A program made the translations under genes and the position numbers. Below, piece by piece: positions 4,901-10,191 of a DNA stretch of 10,191 nucleotides. The notes under the pieces are model-generated. The model was given only the letters and a program-made list of their open reading frames with translations, was not told where the DNA came from and made no database searches. Source of the stretch: Trametopsis cervina (lineage: Eukaryota; Basidiomycota; Agaricomycetes; Polyporales; Irpicaceae); the NCBI GenBank assembly GCA_022385755.1, contig MU278390.1, positions 113,701 through 123,891 of the forward strand, read 5' to 3'. Numbering within the stretch: the first letter of the stretch is position 1; the number at the start of each line of letters is the position of its first letter.

Positions 4901-6809
4901 AAACCCGTAAGTGATTATGTGGCGGGTTAGCGTCTAATACGGCGAGGACGAGCAACTCGAACCCTACCGCCTCTGCCCAGCCGATGTCGCGCGATTCGCG
5001 CCCTGCGAGTTGCCACCCGTGGCGGAGGGACCAAGCTCGCCAAAATCCTCCCAGGACGATACCAACTCCCACTCCGGAACTTGCATCGGAAAAGGCGTCG
5101 AGAGACAAAATGACCACGGGGCCGGGAATGGGACGAGAGAGGGAGGGAGCGGATAGAGCAGACTTCCACCACAACAGGTCGTCGGGTGTGTCCTTCGGAG
5201 CGTGCCGAGGCTTGAACGGATTGGCGCCGAAGATAGGGAGCATGCGCTCCAGGGCGGTAAGATAAGCCCGACCCTCTGGTGCGACGGCGGACGCGTGTGC
5301 GAGTTTTCCCAAAAGCTGTTGCACATCTTTCAGGTTGTGTGTGGCGCGCTGCTCCCACGCGGAGATCGCGTCGAGGTATTTGATGCGCTTTTCTTCTGAC
5401 AGCGCGACTGTCTGATGCTCAAGGTCCCAGAGGAAGCCGGTAAACAACACAGAGGGAGCGAAAGGAACATCTTTGTCGTGTTCCCATGGTATCCCGAGGT
5501 CAACGGACAAACGGTCGATGCTATGGAAGGAGTAAGGGAAGGGGCCATCTTCAAGAATTCGCAAAGGGTAGACGAGGTCTTCCACGAATTCTTCAATGCG
5601 ACCGTCAGCCAAGGTGCGGCCTCCGAACCATAGACGACCTCCGCTGTGGTGTAACCCGCCTCCGATCGCGATGTCTTCACGCCAAGAGGTGCGCCGGCGA
5701 TTATAGGCGGGTAGGTCGGCGGAGGGAACTCGTATAAAAAGGTGGTCGTCCACCCATTTCGCAATTGGTCCAATGCCTGCCGCGCGCATGAGATCACATG
5801 CGGCGTCCGCGACTCGCCCGAACACTCCGCAGTTGGCCGCACCGCCGAAGCTGGCGTTAGTGTCGATGCAGAACTGATCATCGTTGGAGATCCGCACTAC
5901 TGCACCTGGCCATTGCGAATGGTGCAGGGGAATGATGCGATACGCGGCGCTGACGTCGCGCACAGCGGCCTGGGAGCCGGTGGGTAGTTGACTGATGAGC
6001 AACGCGACGGCCGTGAAAGTGCCCCACGTGCACGGATAGTCATCGGCGTGTACGTATGAGTTCATGGAACGGTGATCTCCTCGAGGGGAGTGCGGGTATG
6101 AAAAATTTTGAATAAGTCGGAATTTGTCGGGCTTGTGAGGTTTCGGAGTGAGAGAAAGGGGGGAAGATTGAAAGGGTCCGATGAGCTGCTCAACTTCCTG
6201 TTGGGACAACGGGCCTACGTAGCGTCGCGCAGCGTACTCGCGTTCTAGAATGCCATTAAAAGCTAATACATTATCGCTGACGGACGCACTATTAAACGGA
6301 GCGTATGTAGTAGTGATCGGGGGAAAACCGATGCAAAATCCTGTCCGTATGCCCTTCACAAGACCCTGATACCTTGCCTGCAAACCGGCTGTTTCCAGAG
6401 CGGTATACCACGCATCAGCGCGCAGCGGGGTATGGGCTGCTGTCCTTCTGAGCTTTAGGACACTGGCGGGCGCCATGGAAGGCGTCTCCGCAGCCAGAAC
6501 ACTCATGGAGATGGTGAGAACCTTTGCGGGGGCATTTGCCCTGCTTCTGGTAGTCGATGCACAGGATTCGACCGTCTTTGTTGACCAAGCGTCCGTCTTC
6601 GTTTCTCGTACTGCGAGCCGGTTCCCCGTTCCAGAGGACTGCGCTGGTGCAGAACCTGACGTCCATGTGACGACATAAGCATAGCGCGCAAAAGGCAGTG
6701 TTATGCGAGGAGGACGAACCGCTGGCACGAACAGGCGACGCCGAACGCTGACGCGTGGCTTTCTTTCGGCGAGCGTATTTATCATCAGGAGAAGGGGACC
6801 GGCTCCCAC
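4518..6809 (-). CDS. Reverse transcriptase / RNase H of the YR (DIRS/Ngaro-like) retrotransposon
   Basis: The open frame has 763 codons; the nominal first codon is GTG. Residues 1-110 overlap the zinc-knuckle ORF and look like out-of-frame sequence. A plausible real start is Met112 (6476-6474), which gives 652 aa and lies 60 nt before the upstream ORF stops. RT: fingers/palm motifs at about 222-235 (PKPHKPDKFRLIQNFS), catalytic D285 in VRDVSAAYR, the FGGAANCGVFGR motif at 321-332, and the active-site W-V-D354-D355 in place of YxDD, as is common in this lineage. RNase H: D571/D575 (SLDAFSDASS), E613 or E618, D639 (FGDNQ) and D688 (NPADGPSRG), so the full set is present. Function: copies element RNA into DNA and removes the RNA strand. 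The 3' ~380 nt overlap the recombinase ORF in another frame. No methyltransferase domain is present. Confidence 0.92.
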   Translation of the reverse strand: MGAGPLLLMINTLAERKPRVSVRRRLFVPAVRPPRITLPFARYAYVVTWTSGSAPAQSSGTGNRLAVRETKTDAWSTKTVESCASTTRSRANAPAKVLTISMSVLAAETPSMAPASVLKLRRTAAHTPLRADAWYTALETAGLQARYQGLVKGIRTGFCIGFPPITTTYAPFNSASVSDNVLAFNGILEREYAARRYVGPLSQQEVEQLIGPFQSSPLSLTPKPHKPDKFRLIQNFSYPHSPRGDHRSMNSYVHADDYPCTWGTFTAVALLISQLPTGSQAAVRDVSAAYRIIPLHHSQWPGAVVRISNDDQFCIDTNASFGGAANCGVFGRVADAACDLMRAAGIGPIAKWVDDHLFIRVPSADLPAYNRRRTSWREDIAIGGGLHHSGGRLWFGGRTLADGRIEEFVEDLVYPLRILEDGPFPYSFHSIDRLSVDLGIPWEHDKDVPFAPSVLFTGFLWDLEHQTVALSEEKRIKYLDAISAWEQRATHNLKDVQQLLGKLAHASAVAPEGRAYLTALERMLPIFGANPFKPRHAPKDTPDDLLWWKSALSAPSLSRPIPGPVVILSLDAFSDASSGVGVGIVLGGFWRAWSLRHGWQLAGRESRDIGWAEAVGFELLVLAVLDANPPHNHLRVFGDNQGVVEGWRNGRSRNRAVNIIFRRLHRLLRQRGIHIYLQYVPSANNPADGPSRGRYLPQHRLLPSIALPDELCDSLADVAEAPISTAGAAAKPSSSGTARAADVARTRLDRDEELERLIRIHSE

Positions 6810-7062
6810 GTCGCGCGTGGCGAGACCCCGATGGCCGACGGTCCGAGCGTTCGCTCAGCAACGCGTCGTATTTTCGCTCCAGGGCTTCGAACCTGGGTAC
6901 GAAACGGTCGGCGACGAGGGAAACGCATGAACAGACGGTGCGTTTCCGAGGCCCGATGAAACGTTCCGACACCGGAAAGAAAGGGTCGTCGGCAACGCGG
7001 TGGAAGTGCGCGCACACGTTGTAAAGGTGTCGCCAGCGCAGTGGTGGGCCGTGCGACGTCAA
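6415..7062 (-). CDS. Zinc-knuckle (nucleocapsid-like) ORF2 of the YR retrotransposon
   Basis: The open frame has 215 codons from a TTG at 7062 and lacks its own good AUG. Residues 58-75 are a charged helix. Residues 76-120 are Arg/Ser-rich (RGSRSPSP), which suggests RNA binding and a basic nucleocapsid. A Cys/His-rich block follows: C125-x2-C128-x1-C130, H132, C138. C177 precedes a canonical CCHC knuckle (C188-x2-C191-x4-H196-x4-C201). It ends at TGA 6417-6415, inside the start of the RT frame, with which it overlaps by up to 395 nt. Most likely it is the 3' exon of Gag (spliced from ORF1 at residue 58) rather than a separate gene. RNA binding is inferred from the knuckle. Confidence 0.65.
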   Translation of the reverse strand: MTSHGPPLRWRHLYNVCAHFHRVADDPFFPVSERFIGPRKRTVCSCVSLVADRFVPRFEALERKYDALLSERSDRRPSGSRHARRGSRSPSPDDKYARRKKATRQRSASPVRASGSSSSHNTAFCALCLCRHMDVRFCTSAVLWNGEPARSTRNEDGRLVNKDGRILCIDYQKQGKCPRKGSHHLHECSGCGDAFHGARQCPKAQKDSSPYPAAR

Positions 7063-7208
7063 TCCCGTAACCCAGGTTCACGAGGTGACGAGGAGCGCAC
7101 CGGCCGACAGCGGGATATAGTGAAGGAGGAAGAGGGAAGGTGGGGAAGAAAAGGGTGAGGTGATTTCTGTGAGCGACGAAGGATTAAAGGCGCAGCACAG
7201 ACACTCAC
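6893..7208 (-). other. Candidate 316-nt intron joining Gag ORF1 to the zinc-knuckle ORF
   Basis: The donor is AA|GTGAGT (GT at 7208) and the acceptor is TTTCGTACCCAG|GTTC (AG at 6894-6893). The joined codon is Lys, and reading then continues at Phe58 of the zinc-knuckle ORF in frame, making one uninterrupted charged helix across the junction. The interval includes a long pyrimidine-rich tract (about 7095-7165) with no AG until this acceptor. A nearer acceptor (CACAG, 7168-7167) would give a 42-nt intron but leads into another frame. A branch-point-like CCGAC lies roughly 20 nt before the acceptor. Inference from signals only. Confidence 0.45.
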
Positions 7209-8167
7209 TTTCTCTCCTGCTGTTCCTTCTCAACTTGGGTGTGGATTTTGTCCAGCAGCTCGGGGTTGATGAGGCTGATGTTGAATATGGTGGCCCCGGT
7301 CAAGCCGCGGTGCCACCGTTGGCGCACTTCACTGGCATATCGCTGCACTGCGATGTTCCCGGAATTAACTCCGCCAAGGTGCTCTTGGCGAATGGGGTGA
7401 CGGTCCAGCTTGTGGAACATGGACGCGAGCTGGCTGACGTAGAGAGGTGGGTAGCCGACCTCCCGCATTTGCGCTAGGAGATTAGGCTGCGCGTGATGGA
7501 AGTCTTCGTAGGAAAGATCTTCATCTCGGAGAACACCTTTGGTAGGTACTGTGTTGGCGTCGTCGGGGACAATGAGCTTCTTGCCATTGACGACCACTGT
7601 GGTGCCGCTCTCGTCTCCCGTGGCCCGCCTTTCTGCGACTGCTCTGCAAGTACTCTCCATGAAATGGTAGAGCGGTAGATAGTGCAACTTGGTGAGAGCG
7701 TTGCGGACACTGAGAGCTGGGAGGTACGTGCGGGTGAGGGGCACTGGGAGGTCGTCGTTGCACAGGGCGCGCAGGGCAGCGATGGTCCCCGTGGGTTCGG
7801 CGCCGTTGAGGTTCTGATCGGCTCCAGGGAAAATGTCGGGAGCGCCTGGTGCTGGTGCACCGTTAGGCTGTTCGTGTGGTGCGACCCCTCCTGCGCCTGG
7901 TGGGCCGGGTCCTCCTCCGTTGAGCTGAGGGCCGCCTTCGGGCGGTGGTTGTCCTCCGGCTCCTCCCGGGCCTTCTCCCCCTGGGGGAGGTTGGGCTTGC
8001 TGTGCTATCCAAACGGCTGCTCGGGCATCTCGCGCTCCGAGCCAGATGGTACGTGCGTAGGCTACTGCTTCGTCTTGAGTGGCTCCTTCTGCCACCCGAG
8101 TGGTGATTAGGAGGCCAAACACGGGGTCGGCGACGTAGTCAGGTTCTGGCTCCAAGCGTGGGTCCAT
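7205..8167 (-). CDS. Gag-like ORF1 of the YR retrotransposon
   Basis: It begins with a true ATG (8167-8165) and runs 320 codons. Residues 1-58 form a compact acidic region (PEPDYVADPVFG onward). Residues 59-125 are a low-complexity Pro/Gly-rich linker. Residues 126-310 look globular, with aromatic and Leu-rich helices (for example LHYLPLYHF near 161-169 and FNISLINPELL near 295-305). The end (304-320) is charged and probably coiled. Its position as first ORF of a DIRS/Ngaro element, followed by a zinc-knuckle segment, makes it the structural (Gag) protein; I recognise no specific domain. The stop TGA (7207-7205) is embedded in GTGAGT, a consensus fungal 5' splice site, so in the spliced mRNA the protein probably continues into the zinc-knuckle exon rather than stopping here. 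Confidence 0.68.
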   Translation of the reverse strand: MDPRLEPEPDYVADPVFGLLITTRVAEGATQDEAVAYARTIWLGARDARAAVWIAQQAQPPPGGEGPGGAGGQPPPEGGPQLNGGGPGPPGAGGVAPHEQPNGAPAPGAPDIFPGADQNLNGAEPTGTIAALRALCNDDLPVPLTRTYLPALSVRNALTKLHYLPLYHFMESTCRAVAERRATGDESGTTVVVNGKKLIVPDDANTVPTKGVLRDEDLSYEDFHHAQPNLLAQMREVGYPPLYVSQLASMFHKLDRHPIRQEHLGGVNSGNIAVQRYASEVRQRWHRGLTGATIFNISLINPELLDKIHTQVEKEQQERK

Positions 8168-8284
8168 CGGCAGGGGTAAAACAGAAAGGGATTAAAGCGA
8201 TAAAAAGGAGAAGGTGAAGAGGAGCGATACGCACAGGGAGGAGGGCGATCCCGTCGCCTCGTTAATGTCGAGGTGGCGGTCGCG
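8168..8284 (-). other. Leader of the YR retrotransposon
   Basis: This is the sequence between the inverted repeat and the first gag ATG. On the transcribed strand it becomes increasingly pyrimidine-rich toward the ATG (CT tracts around 8175-8245). I see no TATA box or other motif that I can support. Confidence 0.4.
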
Positions 8285-8309
8285 GTCTAAGGGGCGCTAC
8301 CCCTTAGAC
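8285..8309. repeat. Perfect 10-bp inverted repeat with 5-bp spacer near the YR element 5' end
   Basis: GTCTAAGGGG (8285-8294), spacer CGCTA (8295-8299), CCCCTTAGAC (8300-8309). It lies 118 bp upstream of the first gag ATG. The geometry, two inverted arms around a short spacer, resembles the core site bound by tyrosine recombinases, though the spacer is a little short (6-8 bp is usual). It may be the recombination end of the element or an RNA hairpin in the leader. No second copy occurs in the window. Confidence 0.6.
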
Positions 8310-10191
8310 GCTCTCCCTCTGAGCTTGTCGTAGAATTTGCTCTAGCGCGCGGTTCGTTCCTCACCTTGCACTAGACCGGCACGCAAGTCACTGATCCGTT
8401 GACACGTGCTGAGGCGCCCAATGCAGATCACCTCCGACGCGACTCCGCAGATTGTTCTGGTCGCTCATGACTTACTCGACCTCGACTTCGTACCACAGCA
8501 CTCCCGCCCTCACATCAAGGTTAAGGGAATGCTTACAATCTTCTACTCATCTTTGAGTCTTACCTTCGACCTCGCGGCCGCTTTTCCGGTGTTCTCATCA
8601 AGTGTATACGTCGCCTCCACCTGACGTTCACAAACCTGTGCAGACATATGGTAGACATTCCTAATCCATGCTCTTGGGCTTGTAGGGGAGGGGGTTCTGA
8701 GGGGCAGAGCTTTTAACTGGAGGGCATAGGTCTTTACTGGTGCGTTATTCGACTTTAACTCGTGTGACAGCTACTTATCATTCCTGTACGCTTCCTAATT
8801 CACAAGTTCGGTGACGAGCCAAGTTGAACTTACGGGACGGCACCCCATGGCGGGTGCGCCTTTCTTCCACGACGCGTCGGCCCCGACTCTTTGCAGCACG
8901 GCGCACGAATCACCTCGTTAATCTTCTCACCAGTCCCGGCCCCAACCTGGCTCCCACCGCTCTTACCCAGCCTCCGACATCTTCCTCTTGCTTCTCTCGT
9001 TTCAACCCATCCTGGAACTCATGCATGTATTTACAGCACCCGTGCAACCCATCTCGCTCACCCCAAGTACTAGCCTCTGCAATGGAGTGCCGGCCTTCAC
9101 CCGGATGCTGCGCCCACTAGAAAACGATCTTGTTCGCGCTCCTGTCTCGCGCCCGTCCTGGAATGCATCGCGTCGCGTGCAGCCACCCCGAGCAACTGGA
9201 CGGCCGCTAGGAAACATCCTCATGGCGACACACACCCTACGATCAGCCGCCCCGACGCATGTCAGGTCTTCATGTCCCTCCGGAAGGGACTTCGCGATGA
9301 CGCGGGAGAGTCGCTGAGGATCAGGTTAGGGCTCGATAGCCTTTGGGGTTCAAAATATGCCGTACATACGCACCCACTCGTAGTCCCGCTGACCTGATGA
9401 CCACCTGACAGACTTCCATGCCGCTATGGGTGCGAGCAGCAAAGACACCTATCCACAGTACATCCTCCGCGTCAACGCATGTCTGCGTGGAAAAGCGTTG
9501 GCTTGGCCAATAACGATCTCATCAACGCTCTGGTGTTGTGTCGCTTGCGGCGTCCACTCCTTTGCATCCGTGGCCGCACCTAAATCTCTTCAAGCTCGGA
9601 TCCTGTCTACCTGTGGGCGCAGCCTCGCGCCGTGTTGTGTGATGAAGCCTGTGCCTCTCCTCGCTCTGCTCGTGCTCTAAGGCGCATAAACATGCAACCG
9701 TTCTCGATAAACGGTAAGCCGTGTTGGATTAGTCTCACGGAACGAGCAGGCCTTGACATTGACGCCGTAGGATACATCATCTGTACAGCTCCGTGCTATC
9801 GATTGATATCAGACTGCTGTTAATCAACCCCCCATCACGGGACCGAATCCATAATGTTGAACATATAGCGTGTAACATACCATTGCTTGCCTCGCATGCC
9901 TCCCACTGAGCAAGCGATGATCCACGTACGATCGGATCTGGTGTGCGACGGAACGCCACAACGCTGGCGCTTCAAGTGCGCCGTTTCCTCAGGAACGGGC
10001 TGACGGGTTGCTTGTGACTACACCATCATCATACCTCTCATGGCTCGATGGCGTTACCGGTCGCTGCCCACACCCCTCCTTATTCCTCACCCAAACTCGT
10101 CGAAACCTTACATCCATCGCTAGCCGGGCATTCCTCTGCGATCTCTTTTGCGCGAACCACAACAGTATCTAGCACGCACATCCTCTGTCCG
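8310..10191. other. Right flank without a supportable gene (~1.9 kb)
   Basis: I see no gene here. Open frames are all short (about 110 codons or fewer), mutually overlapping, and without recognisable motifs, codon pattern or plausible splice structure. No tRNA, rRNA, simple repeat or further LTR boundary could be supported. It may be host intergenic DNA flanking the YR element, or an old element too decayed to recognise. A minor hairpin (GTCCCT/AGGGAC, 9274-9290) is the only structure noticed. Confidence 0.5.

Larger units (their letters stand above)
3386..8309 (-). mobile_element. Tyrosine-recombinase retrotransposon (DIRS order, Ngaro-like), 3' end interrupted
   Basis: Minus-strand order is Gag-like ORF, zinc-knuckle ORF, RT/RNase H, tyrosine recombinase. 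RT with an RNase H of this type followed by a YR in place of an integrase defines the DIRS order. No methyltransferase domain is visible between RT/RH and YR, which fits Ngaro-like rather than DIRS1-like elements. The 5' border is unproven; I end it provisionally at a perfect 10-bp inverted repeat (8285-8309). The 3' part, including the YR C terminus and the expected B1-A2-B2 split repeats, is separated by the inserted gypsy element and would resume left of its 3' LTR, outside the window. Confidence 0.8.

Noticed and set aside
7167..7208. 42-nt intron with the nearer CACAG acceptor after Gag ORF1
   Set aside because: Short and with good ends, but the resulting frame does not enter the zinc-knuckle ORF without an extra frameshift; kept only as an alternative.
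9274..9290. GTCCCT/AGGGAC 6-bp hairpin in the right flank
   Set aside because: Short and isolated; expected by chance in ~1.9 kb, with no T-run or gene beside it.
8824..9317. Overlapping + strand open frames in the right flank
   Set aside because: About 100 codons or less, mutually overlapping, no domain-like sequence or splice structure; not supportable as genes.
9340..9360. GGTTCAAAAT as a tRNA B box
   Set aside because: Does not match the B-box 3' half, and no A box or acceptor stem is found at a suitable distance.

Overview
The window looks like repeat-rich nuclear DNA of a filamentous fungus, most likely a basidiomycete (Agaricomycetes). The evidence is the type of elements present, a GC-rich composition, short introns with fungal-looking signals, and no bacterial gene organisation. 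I see no host gene that I can support. About 8.3 kb consists of two retrotransposons, both transcribed on the minus strand, one nested inside the other. The remaining ~1.9 kb at the right has no recognisable gene.

Outer (older) element, about 3386-8309, minus strand: a tyrosine-recombinase (YR) retrotransposon of the DIRS/Ngaro order. Reading 5' to 3' on the minus strand, it has a perfect 10-bp inverted repeat (8285-8309), a pyrimidine-rich leader, a Gag-like first ORF (8167-7205), a zinc-knuckle ORF (about 7077-6415) probably joined to it by splicing, a reverse transcriptase/RNase H ORF (6809-4518) and a YR ORF (4900-3386). The ORFs overlap in different frames. No methyltransferase domain is visible, so the layout is Ngaro-like. 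RT, RNase H and YR catalytic residues all look intact, but the last part of the YR gene is cut off.

Inner (younger) element, 1-3385, minus strand, running off the left edge: a Ty3/gypsy LTR retrotransposon inserted into the 3' end of the YR gene. Its 5' LTR (2683-3385) has TGTCA/TGACA ends, a TATA box, repeated ACAATAG motifs and a poly(A) signal. The primer-binding site (2671-2680) is not tRNA-like. It is complementary to the predicted first 10 nt of the element's own mRNA, as in the self-priming Tf1/sushi lineage. Next come an unfamiliar 251-codon ORF (2515-1760) and then Gag (1743-46) with a CCHC knuckle. Pol lies outside the window.

The strongest unusual signal is translational. From the predicted cap site (about 2892) to position 1351 the minus-strand transcript has no AUG in any frame for ~1.54 kb. 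This covers the whole leader, the whole 251-codon ORF and the first 131 codons of the Gag frame. The first AUG is Gag codon 132 (1350-1348). The complementary strand of the same interval has 13 ATGs. This suggests an AUG-free, scanned leader that itself encodes protein from a near-cognate start codon and/or by splicing, followed by AUG-initiated Gag. Just after the Gag UAG there is a strong hairpin, so recoding at the gag/pol junction is also possible.
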